This document shows positions 42,701-51,523 of a stretch of 64,000 bases of DNA, piece after piece (position 1 is the stretch's first letter; every line of letters begins with the position of its first letter). Origin of the DNA: an uncultured Sulfolobales archaeon (GTDB lineage Archaea > Thermoproteota > Thermoprotei_A > Sulfolobales > Desulfurococcaceae); contig CALIML010000008.1 of assembly GCA_938045475.1 (NCBI GenBank), positions 62,001 through 126,000 on the forward strand, given 5' to 3'. The notes beneath the pieces were generated by a model. It saw only the letters and a list, made by a program, of their open reading frames with translations, had not been told where the DNA came from and made no database searches. A program made the position numbers and the translations under genes.

Positions 42701-43723
42701 GTCCCAGCTATAATTGATGGAGCCAGCAAGGTATTGCTTGGAGCAGCTAGGTCGAAGACTCCATACGACTCCTACACTTCACTAGGCTTCGCAGATCCGA
42801 TCTATGGCCCGAGGACTGAGGCGATCGACTGGAGAATAGTTCCATTCCTAGTCACTGAAAGCAATGTATCTGGAGTACTGTTGGCTATTGCGTGGAGCAG
42901 TGGTGCAGCCACTTCGCCAGACGTCCTAGTCGTTCCTCCAGGCGGTGCATTCTCACCAGCAGGACTTGACCAAAGCTTTGCAGCCTATAAGCTTGCTGCA
43001 AGAGTGGGCTTCGTATACAACCCATCACCAATGGATCAAGTGAGAGGAGTCTTGAGGCTTTACACGCCAATAAAGTGGAGCATACCTCTCAGATATGCTG
43101 TAGCACTGTACTTCTACACTGCTTCACCAACACCGACAAGTATGCCTGAGACGGTATATTCAATGCCTGTATTCAAGACTCACGCTCTTCCAGGCCTATA
43201 TAGAGTAATGATTGCTTACAACAGCTATAGTGGGCTAAGGCTTTTTGACAGCTATGGATTAAGCCTAGCGCCAATTAGGGCTTCCCAGGAAGTTGCAGTC
43301 AATGGGGACGGCAGCTACAGCGTTAAGGCATCGTTCATAGCTCCTTCATACGGGCCTCTACTAGGGTCATCAATATACGTATTCTCTGATGGATACATAG
43401 ATGTGCCATCAGGCACTTTCTCAGAAGCAGTCCTTGGAGTATATAGGCTCAGGAGAGGGCCTGCGTTAATGCAAGTAGATGTATTGACTTACCCAGGCTT
43501 CTTCCTAGGGATTGGAATGGGCTACAGTAGAATTGATGTTGCATACAATGTAGTAGTGTACGATGCAGCTGAAGTAGAGACATCACTAATACTGAGGGAG
43601 TACGCGTGGCATGCGAGTGGATACTACTACTACAATTCAACTATAGCTGGCCTAGTCATTAGCGAGTATCTGTATCCAGCGGTTGTTACAGTATCAACAG
43701 TTATAGGGCTTCCATCTAGTTAG
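39707..43723 (+). CDS. Secreted subtilisin-family (S8) protease, pyrolysin-like
   Basis: 1338 residues. Signal peptide ~1-28 (SIFVLVAIAFASLIPLQAVA), propeptide to ~175, then an S8 domain with Asp205 (VGVVDTGIDYSSPE), His451 (DYYGHGTSVATIIG), oxyanion Asn581 (LVFAAGNYGPG) and Ser682 (FGGTSEATPFTSGM). About 245 residues lie between Asp and His, much more than in subtilisin, and include a calcium-loop-like DFDGDGVLDFS. The C-terminal ~600 residues are beta-rich. Similar to pyrolysin/stetterlysin, which digest proteins outside the cell. No C-terminal anchor helix; ribosome site GGGGGG before ATG. Confidence 0.93.
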   Translation: MNYYVKCLSIFVLVAIAFASLIPLQAVAVSSSSYRASTDPFEKISLELLNEYYLMDEAKAVSADAAWHGDSLVINVGCSSCKPVLIVASSSAVGLIKSSVAKLRYYITLPNGAVVAYAAASRDQVIELSKSPYVYSILPSPRVDELLGLSNDRFNAMALGEEGAVEASQLSGGVGLFSGLEVQGVVDAWREYNVSGEGVVVGVVDTGIDYSSPELGLEALARDSNGLPMTMVMDEHLALTKNAVVRNATGYLNTSGAVVIYFSTMYSGYYGVLSLYATSITVDWYVGNLTSLSGVYKFGLFEWFFQDGLTGYYVRVLVPTVLIDTTAPGVYDAVVFDLSTAFYSLSTTMRSLESIVLGRAYWRIPDPSWLDYSFADEPVFKFGEELVGRDFDGDGVLDFSLGVISGYYFDSYGLAKSIVQYPYVYPGEPGVYVGLDPGGEYVAIFTDYYGHGTSVATIIGARGKLNYTTPYYGGAVYKLYGVAPKVKIAGGTGFWFGDLIPPEYWLAGWDWVYDPVLEALYAVPAGVRRADVVSNSWAYINLAKWAHQAQGMDYMSAVFSLIVAVNMLIGHNATLVFAAGNYGPGYTTISAPGADLLIIEVAASTLFEYFQVYAPSYVPGYADDIVAFSSRGPNALGYPKPDVAAIGAWEMAGVRTINGRGYGAIGYNEGFGPGLTLFGGTSEATPFTSGMLALAIEAYLSKYGYIPSPVELKVLAKSSADDLSYPGLQQGSGRMNAYKLVKAVVDGGFKAYVLEGAQSAFIENYLNLYGWLAYYIASMIADTAYYAVIPPGGSTEFTLVIEGEGDASLSTTSYTAVRELTLFSGVYKHTTMFLRVPKWLIADADYVEIYVAYQNVSYSAPYYRMNPPSSDYMIRVDAFDYYEGKYYRLNTEARVSTAAMITVGGVRDRIRGDLVVRLRPSPYLTAATPPVLARVVVRAYKETPSTIIQFDSDTTSINGSTVVRGVVNVPPGLAPGVYEYKIKVETSDGVIVIPTTLVVPAIIDGASKVLLGAARSKTPYDSYTSLGFADPIYGPRTEAIDWRIVPFLVTESNVSGVLLAIAWSSGAATSPDVLVVPPGGAFSPAGLDQSFAAYKLAARVGFVYNPSPMDQVRGVLRLYTPIKWSIPLRYAVALYFYTASPTPTSMPETVYSMPVFKTHALPGLYRVMIAYNSYSGLRLFDSYGLSLAPIRASQEVAVNGDGSYSVKASFIAPSYGPLLGSSIYVFSDGYIDVPSGTFSEAVLGVYRLRRGPALMQVDVLTYPGFFLGIGMGYSRIDVAYNVVVYDAAEVETSLILREYAWHASGYYYYNSTIAGLVISEYLYPAVVTVSTVIGLPSS

Positions 43724-43742
43724 TAGTCTCGTGTAAAAAACA

Positions 43743-45536
43743 TCATTTTTTAACAAATCCTTTTTCACTAATCCACTCAACTACTTCTCCAGCAACTCTC
43801 TCTACGCAGCTTACTCCAGTGACGCCATAGCATTTCGCATCGATTTTAGCGGGGTCGATTACTTCTTCAGCGTAGTATTGGAGCACTAGATCCCTTATGC
43901 TTAAACCCCCATTGAGGTTGGCCGGCAAGTACGCTGTCACTAAAGGCCATATCTTTAGGGAGTCGATGAGCCTATAGAATCCAGCTCCTTTCTCTAAGTA
44001 CATAGGCCTTAGATCAACCGTAGATCTACCGGTGTAAACCGGGTTTTCCATGCAGCAACTCTTTAGGTTACTTAAGCTCACTTTTCCTCTCTCAACCCAC
44101 TCAGCTGCTCTCATAAGGCTGTTGCTTAACAGTGGGGTAATTCTACTTAGTGTAAGTTCTTCATCTATTCCTTTTCTAGCTGAATCCATGGAGTACCACG
44201 ATGGTAGATAGCTGTAGTAGCTTCTAACATAGTTGGATAATCCACTGACTAAGCGAGGTGCTGATGCAAGCAGTAGTGAGAGAGCTGCAGCTTTTCCACA
44301 GAGCTCAAACTCCTTTAATCCAATTGCATCAGGATTGTCGAGGTCTGTGTGATAGTATTTACTGGGCCACTCATTGAGCATGGGTGATTCAATTCTATTC
44401 ACTAGGAATACATCGTGGTCGCTTCCACTGCCGTAGGGGACTTCGTCAAACCTCACTTTACCTAAGCACTCTCTTCCATGGAATGCTCTGCTAGTTAAAT
44501 ATGTTGATTCAAGAGATAGCTTAAGTATTGGAGTTAGATGACCACTGTAGCTAAGCATGCTTCTAATTAAGTGGAGAGTTGAGCCAGTCTCACTCTGCCT
44601 TGATGCAACCATGTCTACGTTAAGTGAAGCTACAACGGCTTCCCTCTCAACTAAATCCTTTATGAATAAAGCAGTAGTCCCCGTGTACTCAGGCACCCAG
44701 TAGAAGCATATGCGTGTCGAAGGCTCATACTTCTTAGCTAATTTATCTAAAGCTATGGCTACACCAGCCAGTAGAGCTGAGCCACTGGCGTTGTCATGTG
44801 CTCCAGGCCTAGGGTGGCATATGTGTGCTGTTGAAGCAACCACGTATTCCCCACTACCCATACATGACTCAAGAATGGGTAGGCCTCTCGACGTGTATTC
44901 AGCTTCAACTCTCCACTCAACAGTGTAGCTCCAGCCTCTCCTCAATCCTTCAATAATTTTAAGCACTGCTCTACCCGGCATAGTTAGAACAGGCTTCTTC
45001 TCTACTCTATCTCTATTCGACAGGAACAGCCCTGTGTATGGAACTCCGTTGCGGTGCTTTTGAAGGTCATACCATATTAATGCTTCAACGGAGTCCCCGG
45101 AGAGCGCATAGGACACGTATGGGCTATCGCTAGTTAATACAGCTCCACTAGCTTCACTAATGCCTTCAAGGCTTGCCAGAGATAGCTTTGCCCTCCCCTC
45201 GCCGCTTGGGCTATGAGCTGCTATAAGAGTTGGGTGACTAAGTGTATTGATTTCCTCAATTCTCCTACCGCCTTCTTCAATTACTAGCTCTCCATAAGTT
45301 AAATCCCAGCCAACTGGAGATCTATCTAAATCAAGCTGCTCCCCACTCTCAATGCTTATAACTCTGGAGCTAACGCCGTGTTCTTCAAGGAATTCCTTAA
45401 CTAAGTTAACTGCGCTCCACAGGCCTTTAGAGCCCTGGACTCTGTATTGAGTGACTAGCCTAGTCAGTAAACTATATGCCTCTAGAGTTGGGTAAACTCT
45501 TTTAATTTCCTCCAGCAAATCTGAGACACTTGGCAT
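43743..45536 (-). CDS. M28-like zinc aminopeptidase (DUF4910-type)
   Basis: 597 residues. The central zinc-peptidase region has STAHICHPRPGAHDNASGSA (His/Asp ligands), RICFYWVPEYTGTTALFI (Glu), SLNVDMVAS (Asp) and KYYHTDLDNPDAIG (His), the M28 co-catalytic pattern. A PA-like insert (~80-180) and a C-terminal helical domain flank it. No signal peptide, so it probably trims peptides in the cytosol made available by the secreted protease encoded beside it. Starts 29 bp from the divergent gene at 45566. Confidence 0.85.
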   Translation of the reverse strand: MPSVSDLLEEIKRVYPTLEAYSLLTRLVTQYRVQGSKGLWSAVNLVKEFLEEHGVSSRVISIESGEQLDLDRSPVGWDLTYGELVIEEGGRRIEEINTLSHPTLIAAHSPSGEGRAKLSLASLEGISEASGAVLTSDSPYVSYALSGDSVEALIWYDLQKHRNGVPYTGLFLSNRDRVEKKPVLTMPGRAVLKIIEGLRRGWSYTVEWRVEAEYTSRGLPILESCMGSGEYVVASTAHICHPRPGAHDNASGSALLAGVAIALDKLAKKYEPSTRICFYWVPEYTGTTALFIKDLVEREAVVASLNVDMVASRQSETGSTLHLIRSMLSYSGHLTPILKLSLESTYLTSRAFHGRECLGKVRFDEVPYGSGSDHDVFLVNRIESPMLNEWPSKYYHTDLDNPDAIGLKEFELCGKAAALSLLLASAPRLVSGLSNYVRSYYSYLPSWYSMDSARKGIDEELTLSRITPLLSNSLMRAAEWVERGKVSLSNLKSCCMENPVYTGRSTVDLRPMYLEKGAGFYRLIDSLKIWPLVTAYLPANLNGGLSIRDLVLQYYAEEVIDPAKIDAKCYGVTGVSCVERVAGEVVEWISEKGFVKK

Positions 45537-45565
45537 TGGAGCATCGCCTACGGGGGGATGCTTGA

Positions 45566-46039
45566 GTGAACTTAGCAGTATTAACGATATTAATTTTGCT
45601 GGCTTTAGCGCCGGGGCTTGAAGTAAGGGCCTCTATACCGTACGGCGTTGCTAACGGTGTAAACGACTTAGTTAACGTAGCTTCATCATATGTTGCTTCA
45701 ACTTCCATAGCTCCTGTAGTCATATGCGGATTCAGCTTCGTTGAGAAAATAGTTCACGGAGTCAAGTTCTTTGAGAAAGCATATACAAAGATCGTGGGTA
45801 GAGTGAGGAAGAAGGCTGAGGGAATTAAGGCCAGTAAATGGGTTTACGCCTCCCTAAGCTTATACGTAGCGGTGCCACTGCCCTTAACAGGTGTATGGAC
45901 TGGTAGCTTAGTAGCATATTTACTGGGCTTAAGGAAGGCTAAATCGATTCTAGCTATAGCTATAGGCAATGCTGCAGCAACATTGATCCTCTATTTATCG
46001 GCTAAAGGCATAGTAACTCTCGTTACGCTAATTAATTAA
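45566..46039 (+). CDS. Small multidrug-export-type membrane protein (COG2426)
   Basis: 157 residues, GTG start with GGGGGATG upstream. Family marks are LALAPGLEVRASIPYGVANG near the N-terminus and VAVPLPLTGVWTGSLVAYLL with GLRKAKSILAIAIGN, as in PF06695 (Sm_multidrug_ex). Four helices: ~2-18, ~45-60, ~95-118 and ~128-155. The name is historic; substrate is unknown. Divergent from the M28-like gene with only 29 bp between start codons, so both promoters must overlap the opposite coding regions. Confidence 0.85.
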   Translation: MNLAVLTILILLALAPGLEVRASIPYGVANGVNDLVNVASSYVASTSIAPVVICGFSFVEKIVHGVKFFEKAYTKIVGRVRKKAEGIKASKWVYASLSLYVAVPLPLTGVWTGSLVAYLLGLRKAKSILAIAIGNAAATLILYLSAKGIVTLVTLIN

Positions 46040-46093
46040 ATCTCTTCACAAGCCCTAGTTTCTTTAAATCTACATTCATTAAGTCACATACTG

Positions 46094-46648
46094 GTGTCTC
46101 AAATGTCTACTGAAGCATCTCCTTTAAAGATGGCTGTCGGCACATCAGGGTTTAGCCACATGGATTTCTTAGAAGCATTAACAGATCTATTGTCAATAAT
46201 GATGGTTCACAACGAGCTAGTGAAGGATAAAGCTGAAGAAGAGAGAGGGGGAGTAATGATAATGAAGCTCGTGAATTCATGGATTGAGCACCTACCTCCA
46301 ATACAATACGTTCCAGGATTAATTAACGACATCTACTGCGTTGTGAAAAGAAGGCTTTGGGAGACTGAAGGAGGGCTTAGTGAAGAAATCTTAAGGAAGG
46401 CGTTGATAGAAGCCCCACTATTAGTAGAACGAATAACGATAGCTAAAGACGATGAATTAAAGTCTATTTGCTCATCACTTTCATTAACGCTGCGCGAACT
46501 ACTCAAAGTACTCCATGGAGGTGAAGTAAGGTACTTTGAATATAGAGTGCTCAACGATGTGCTGTCCGACGAGCCTTCAGCCTTTAAGGCATCTGCACTG
46601 TTTACAGCCATATTCCTGTCAATAGTTATGGCGTCAAACACTAGCTAA
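46094..46648 (+). CDS. Uncharacterised mostly helical protein
   Basis: 184 residues, GTG at 46094 or ATG at 46103. Predicted to be nearly all alpha-helix: FLEALTDLLSIMMVHNELVK, NDIYCVVKRRLWETEGGLSE, ILRKALIEAPLLVERI. The C-terminus is a hydrophobic stretch (ASALFTAIFLSIVMAS) that could be a tail anchor. No motif recognised. It lies between the COG2426 gene and another unknown membrane protein, all on the plus strand. Confidence 0.65.
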   Translation: MSQMSTEASPLKMAVGTSGFSHMDFLEALTDLLSIMMVHNELVKDKAEEERGGVMIMKLVNSWIEHLPPIQYVPGLINDIYCVVKRRLWETEGGLSEEILRKALIEAPLLVERITIAKDDELKSICSSLSLTLRELLKVLHGGEVRYFEYRVLNDVLSDEPSAFKASALFTAIFLSIVMASNTS

Positions 46649-46711
46649 GTGAACTAGCCTCTATTAGATAACTTTATTAAATCAGGGGCTGTAGTTAATT
46701 AAAGGGTAGCT

Positions 46712-47656
46712 ATGAACTTAGGAAAGCACTTCTCAATAACTTCATTGCTGTTAGTATTGGCTTCTACGGTTGCCTTAATTTATGTAAATTACTTGAGTCT
46801 AACAACCGATTACCGCTGTGTTGCACCATTAAATGATGTGAGGAGGATTTATACGCCGTTGAAGTATGAAACAGCCATCGGAGTGTATGGATTCAGCAAA
46901 GGCAGCCTTTCGTTAAGGAACTTGTTCATCAATAAGGGCTTTGTACACGAGCTTGTGCTAGACTATTCCCCGGAGTCCTATGCTGAAGTATTGTCTAGAG
47001 GAGCGGATTTAGCCATAGTCTTCGCCAGCTTAGCCTTATTAGCCAGCGAAGGAACTTCAATAAAGATCTTGAGCGGGGTGAAGTGGGAAGCGGCGAAGCT
47101 CATTGGGTTAACACTATTGCTTATAGCCATAGCTGTATCAATAGCTTCTTTAAGCAATGCCACTAATTATTCATCTATGGAGCTCTACGAGTACAGCTAC
47201 TTTACGAAAAACGCTACTTTAAGCGAACTGCCTAGCGCCGAGCTCGGTGGAGGAGTGTCGATAGCTATTCTTAGTGAAGTCAGTGAAGTGAGCTTAGTTA
47301 ACGTTGAAAGCAGTAACGCGCTCTTCGGGCTAGTCATGGTTGATGTTCAAACAAACAAGGTTTTCCCCATATCTAATGTAACAAACTCATTCACTGGCTA
47401 CATCAAGCCAATGAATGGGGGAACTAATTTAGCAGTAATATACCCAAACTACTTCAGTAATGCTACAATAACTTACAGCAGAATTTCATTCACGTGGATT
47501 GGAGGCTGGTCAGCTTACGTACTCTCAATAGCTGTATCGATTCTTGCCGCTGCTGCAGCAATAGCTGCGTCTCTTTCAGCGTCAAGGCTTGAGGCATATA
47601 GATCTAAATCATTTCCCTCGGAATGCTGTCTGGATAAACAAGCCTCTTCGGCTTAG
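46712..47656 (+). CDS. Multi-pass membrane protein, unknown function
   Basis: 314 residues. Helices at ~10-28 (ITSLLLVLASTVALIYVNYL), ~92-112 (ADLAIVFASLALLAS), ~128-148 (LIGLTLLLIAIAVSIASL) and ~268-292 (SAYVLSIAVSILAAAAAIAA). Two extracytoplasmic stretches carry N-glycosylation-type N-x-S/T sites (SNATNYSS, KNATLSE, SNVTNSF). The last 53 bp run opposite to the end of the radical SAM gene. No homology recognised; surface protein likely. Confidence 0.7.
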   Translation: MNLGKHFSITSLLLVLASTVALIYVNYLSLTTDYRCVAPLNDVRRIYTPLKYETAIGVYGFSKGSLSLRNLFINKGFVHELVLDYSPESYAEVLSRGADLAIVFASLALLASEGTSIKILSGVKWEAAKLIGLTLLLIAIAVSIASLSNATNYSSMELYEYSYFTKNATLSELPSAELGGGVSIAILSEVSEVSLVNVESSNALFGLVMVDVQTNKVFPISNVTNSFTGYIKPMNGGTNLAVIYPNYFSNATITYSRISFTWIGGWSAYVLSIAVSILAAAAAIAASLSASRLEAYRSKSFPSECCLDKQASSA

Positions 47657-48392
47657 GGAGCCCAGTCATCTTAATATACTTAGCCACATGGTTATACATT
47701 ATGACGTATTCCCAATCTACATCAACTAGATCTGGGTGTATGTTGTATAGCTGTTGTTTAAACTTCTCAATGTCTTCATCTAGGCTCCAGCCGATCATCG
47801 CAGCTGCGTAGAAGTTCTCAATAGGCTTCAGCCCACTCCTCAATAAATTCCTTAGTGCATTAAGCTGTAAGTGCCAGGAAGACCCGCTGGCTCCTGTTAG
47901 AAATGAGAACTCCTGAGGAGTGACTCCTTTGAACGAGACTCTCACTAATATCCTACTCCTATACTTAGATAGTTCTTCAGATAGCTTCTCGCAAGCTCCA
48001 ATAAGTATTCCATTTGTTTCAACTATGAATCTATAGCCTCTTGACGTAACGTAGTCTATTAACTTAACTAGGTGATCCCAAGCAATAGTTGGCTCACCGC
48101 CCGTTAATCTAACGTACTCATAGCCCCCCCTACTAGCTATTGAAACGAGTTTTTCGCCGGCCTCCACGTAGCTATGCCACGAGCCTTTCTTGGGGCTATC
48201 CTTGAAGTACCATGCCCAACAAAACTTGCAGGACAAGTTACAGCCTATTACATCAGCTGAGGCCACTCCTCCATACCATTTCCCGCCGCGGAACCTGAAG
48301 TAGAGCCTCTCCTCTAATCCGCCCTTAGTTCTTGCTACAACTCTATGTATCTCCTCAGCTCTCTTCAGTGGGTCGTAGTGCGTGGAGCTCAC
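47604..48392 (-). CDS. Radical SAM protein in MoxR-VWA operon
   Basis: 262 residues. The 4Fe-4S motif is GCNLSCKFCWAWYF (C-x3-C-x2-C), followed by YVRLTGGEPTIAWDHLVKLI (the GGE SAM-binding motif) and FIVETNGILIG. No SPASM or other C-terminal cluster domain is seen, only ~60 extra residues. It resembles NrdG/PflA-like or uncharacterised archaeal radical SAM proteins rather than a named enzyme. Its ATG overlaps the VWA gene stop by 4 bp, so it belongs to that operon, and its end overlaps an opposite gene by 53 bp. Confidence 0.88.
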   Translation of the reverse strand: MSSTHYDPLKRAEEIHRVVARTKGGLEERLYFRFRGGKWYGGVASADVIGCNLSCKFCWAWYFKDSPKKGSWHSYVEAGEKLVSIASRGGYEYVRLTGGEPTIAWDHLVKLIDYVTSRGYRFIVETNGILIGACEKLSEELSKYRSRILVRVSFKGVTPQEFSFLTGASGSSWHLQLNALRNLLRSGLKPIENFYAAAMIGWSLDEDIEKFKQQLYNIHPDLVDVDWEYVIMYNHVAKYIKMTGLPKPKRLVYPDSIPREMI

Positions 48393-49702
48393 TTTAATTC
48401 AACAACTCTCAGCGCTTCCTCCTTGTCGAGTTTTACTACAGTAAAGTATTTGTTTGATACTTTCCTTAGGCTAGCGTTATCCCCTAAGACCATTACTGCT
48501 AAGAGCCTTGCATCAGCGGCCTTAAGCTCTCTGCGAATTCTCAGTTCATCAACTCTATCGACTCCATCAGTTATTAATACAACTTCGCTTAACCCCTTGT
48601 AAGCAGCCCTCCTTAGATCGCTTAAGGCTGCGAAAATGGCCTTAGTTATGTCAGTTCCACCACTGCTCCTAACTCTAGATAAGTAGTCTAATACTTTAAT
48701 TGCTTCACTTGCTTTTCCACTGCCAGCCTTCATTAATTGATGTACTTCGCTGTCGAAGAACCTTGAGTAAAAACACCTAGTTTCTTTAACGGCCCTTAAG
48801 TAGAGGCCTATTGCTACAGCCTTAGCCCACGTGATCTTCATTCCATTCATGCTCCCCGACTTATCGATCAAGCAGTATATTGGGCCCAGCTCTCTGGCCA
48901 ACCGCTTTTCGTAAAGCAGTAGCCTGCCTTCAATAAACTTGTGTAAAAACACTTCCGGGGGAAGGGCGTGCATTTTAGGAACCAGCCTCTCTACATCTCT
49001 GCCCAGCGAATACCCAGCTATCTCCCCCCTTCTACGCACGTATTTCTGTTTTTTTGCAGAAGTACTCCAGGGCTTCGTCTTCATTAATACTTCGAGCAGC
49101 CTCCTTACATCACTATTCCTAGCAAGTCTAATTACTTCCTCAGCATGCTCCTCTAAGCTAAGTGAACTGCCCTTACCAGCTGCTGCTTCCTCAACATATC
49201 TCCTAACTTTAGCTACTGATTCAATGTCTTCGCTTACCTTAAGGAGGCTTCTCCCAACTGCTTCTCCAATAGCTTTCCTCCAAGCGTTTCCACGGCTGTG
49301 TTGAGGCATGGAGTTCTTCCACGCATCGATTTTCTGCAAAAGCTCTCTACCGAGCTGTGATAACAGTATTCCAGACGCTATTGAGCTAGTGAAGCTATCT
49401 CCAACGGTTAAGCTCTTAACTCTATGTAGAGCGGGGTGAGCAAGCATTGCTGTAACTATTGTATAGCTGATCTCCGCGCCTTCTCCACGAACTTCATTAA
49501 AGGGCTTTAGCAGTGGGTATGGGAGGAAGAAAGTGTAGTATGAGTCTATGCCTACTGCAGGGTTTAATATTTGGGAGCTCGCTCCTTCAGCGAGAGCTCT
49601 ACATATCTTGAGAACTCTTAAGCCACGGTACTTAGTCAACGCGCTGTCGTAGCTGACTCCCTTTAATGATCCTTCAATGCTAGCATCGTCCAACTCATGC
49701 AC
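48389..49702 (-). CDS. VWA-domain protein (CoxE/ViaA-like)
   Basis: 437 residues. The C-terminal ~190 residues are a von Willebrand A domain with a full MIDAS: IYCLIDKSGSMNGMKITWAK (DxSxS), SSGGTDITKAIF (Thr) and VVLITDGVDRV (Asp). The N-terminal ~240 residues are helical and basic, as in ViaA/CoxE proteins that act with MoxR ATPases. It starts 12 bp after the MoxR gene. Such pairs assemble or load metal and cofactors into enzyme complexes; the client here is unknown. Confidence 0.9.
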   Translation of the reverse strand: MHELDDASIEGSLKGVSYDSALTKYRGLRVLKICRALAEGASSQILNPAVGIDSYYTFFLPYPLLKPFNEVRGEGAEISYTIVTAMLAHPALHRVKSLTVGDSFTSSIASGILLSQLGRELLQKIDAWKNSMPQHSRGNAWRKAIGEAVGRSLLKVSEDIESVAKVRRYVEEAAAGKGSSLSLEEHAEEVIRLARNSDVRRLLEVLMKTKPWSTSAKKQKYVRRRGEIAGYSLGRDVERLVPKMHALPPEVFLHKFIEGRLLLYEKRLARELGPIYCLIDKSGSMNGMKITWAKAVAIGLYLRAVKETRCFYSRFFDSEVHQLMKAGSGKASEAIKVLDYLSRVRSSGGTDITKAIFAALSDLRRAAYKGLSEVVLITDGVDRVDELRIRRELKAADARLLAVMVLGDNASLRKVSNKYFTVVKLDKEEALRVVELK

Positions 49703-49714
49703 CAGCTCATCGAC

Positions 49715-50872
49715 CTATAGCCCAATCCTCTTCCTCAGTAGAGCTATTACTTCACTTGCATTGTTTAACACATCAATGGCCTTCCTCCTCACAATATCGC
49801 TGCTAGTTGAATCAGCTATTGCTCTAACTCTCTCTCTCAATGCTTCAAAAGTCCTTAGGTAATCTATTAGCCTTGGCTCAAAGCCGCTCATGCCTATTAT
49901 GAACTCCTTAGCGTCCCTCAAGTTGTTCTCGATCTCCGCTAGTTCCATTAAGTATTTCTCAGGAGTCTTTAATTCATCTATTAGAACTACGTTTACTTGC
50001 TCAAGCTCGTCTCTATCCCGCGGTATTACTGAAGACAGGATCATTATGTCTTGCTCAACTGCCTCAAGCCTTCCATTGAGAATGCTGTTGACTGCTATTG
50101 CTTTAAGGGACTTACCCTTCCTCCTATCAGTAACGTGGATCCCGTGGTCCTCTAGTACTGCGAATATCTTCACTAGCTTCTCCCTCACTCTACTCAAGTC
50201 GACGCTGAAGACGAGCTTGTTTAACTCCCTGACTTCACTCATTGTTAAGATGGGCTTCGGGGGCTCTAGAGGCTCAACCTCCATTCCCCAAACAGCGTTA
50301 AGCAATTGAATCCACTTATCTTCACTCACTGGTTTAACGAAGTGCCTGTAGAGGAATCTATCGTAGAGAGCCTGTAGCTCTGGTTCTTCAGGCACATTAT
50401 TGCTCGTCGATACGAGAGTCCATAGAGGGACCTTTATTTCATTGTATCCATCGTAGATCACTCTTTCATTCATTATTGATAGGAGGGTGTTCAGTATAGC
50501 TGAGCTAGCATTGAATATTTCATCAATGAACGCTATTTCTGCTTCAGGCAGCTTATTCCTAGTCACCCTAACGTACTTCCCCTCCCTTAGTGCAACTATG
50601 TCAAGGGGGCCGAAGAGCTCGTCTGGCTCAGTGAACTTAGTTAGCAAGTACTTGAAGAACTTTGCGTTAATTAAGTCAGCAGCTCTTCTAGCAAGAGCTG
50701 ACTTAGCAGTACCCGGTTCACCAATTAGTACTGCGTGCTCGCCGCTGACTATTGCTGCAGCTATAATTCTAGCCTCCTCCTCTCTTCCAACAAAAGGCTT
50801 AGATAACTCTTCAACGAACTCTTGAGCAGCGTTAAGCAATGCCTCTATAGAGCTACCGCTTTGATTAATCAA
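49715..50872 (-). CDS. MoxR-type AAA+ ATPase
   Basis: 385 residues. Walker A VLIGEPGTAKSALARRA, Walker B EIAFIDEIFNASSAILNTLL, sensor 1 LVSTSNNVPEEPELQALYDR and Arg-finger region FLYRHFVKPV are the MoxR/RavA pattern. A C-terminal ~110-residue helical extension follows the lid. It works as a hexameric chaperone with the VWA partner encoded 12 bp downstream. First gene of the MoxR-VWA-radical SAM operon; a TATA-like TATATATTTAG lies near 50910-50920. Confidence 0.93.
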   Translation of the reverse strand: MINQSGSSIEALLNAAQEFVEELSKPFVGREEEARIIAAAIVSGEHAVLIGEPGTAKSALARRAADLINAKFFKYLLTKFTEPDELFGPLDIVALREGKYVRVTRNKLPEAEIAFIDEIFNASSAILNTLLSIMNERVIYDGYNEIKVPLWTLVSTSNNVPEEPELQALYDRFLYRHFVKPVSEDKWIQLLNAVWGMEVEPLEPPKPILTMSEVRELNKLVFSVDLSRVREKLVKIFAVLEDHGIHVTDRRKGKSLKAIAVNSILNGRLEAVEQDIMILSSVIPRDRDELEQVNVVLIDELKTPEKYLMELAEIENNLRDAKEFIIGMSGFEPRLIDYLRTFEALRERVRAIADSTSSDIVRRKAIDVLNNASEVIALLRKRIGL

Positions 50873-51523
50873 ACCCAGCCCCTAGGTAGCTACATAAGCA
50901 ATAACTACTATATATTTAGTGAAATTCTTTCAAAAAAACGGCGCTCCACGCCGTAGTTAGCAATTTCAGGACAAGCCGTAATTGTTGATGGCTTAGCAGT
51001 GAAGTGTGTGTAGACCCGCCTCCTCTACTCTAAGGCAGTGCTCCCCGTGGAGGCTGGGATGAAGGATTTATTGAGTCTTCATATGGGGGCCATGGGTTCG
51101 CTTTGAAAAGCTCCTCCGTGAAGCAAAGGGGGAGAACTAGCGTAGCAGAAGTTAAAGCTGGGTTAGAACAGTGCTTCATCACTGCGGTGCACTGAGCACC
51201 ACTACTCACTAGCATTGCTTAAGGCTAAAAGCTTAGTTAAGCCGAGGCCTCATTGAGCGCTGCCCCCACAGCAAATTGAAGCCTGCGTCTATGCTGTAGT
51301 AGCAGGAGTCTACGTAATTACGTATTTCGCATACGCTATTGCCACGCCTTACTGAGGCTCTCTAGCAATGCCCTAAATGCTATGGAGGCAGCGCTCTCGG
51401 CTGTTGTATTGCTTTATCGAGCGCCTTTATATACTTTATTCAACTGATCAAGGACTTCTTTAAGAGCTGGGCACTGCTTTAAACACTGCAGCCTCTGTTG
51501 ATAGGCTGTTTGAGCGGAGTGAG
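50873..51523. other. Long gap with decayed-looking fragments
   Basis: No intact gene is seen in 651 bp. On the plus strand, ~51035-51108 reads AVLPVEAGMKDLLSLHMGAM with GSL and a stop, and in another frame ~51107-51199 reads KSSSVKQRGRTSVAEVKAGL with EQCFITAVH and a stop. The 'LPVEAGM..' wording resembles C-termini of archaeal TnpB/OrfB proteins. GGCG/CGCC arms at ~50940-50960 form a small hairpin. TTTATATACTTTATT at ~51427-51441 may be a TATA element. Confidence 0.3.
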
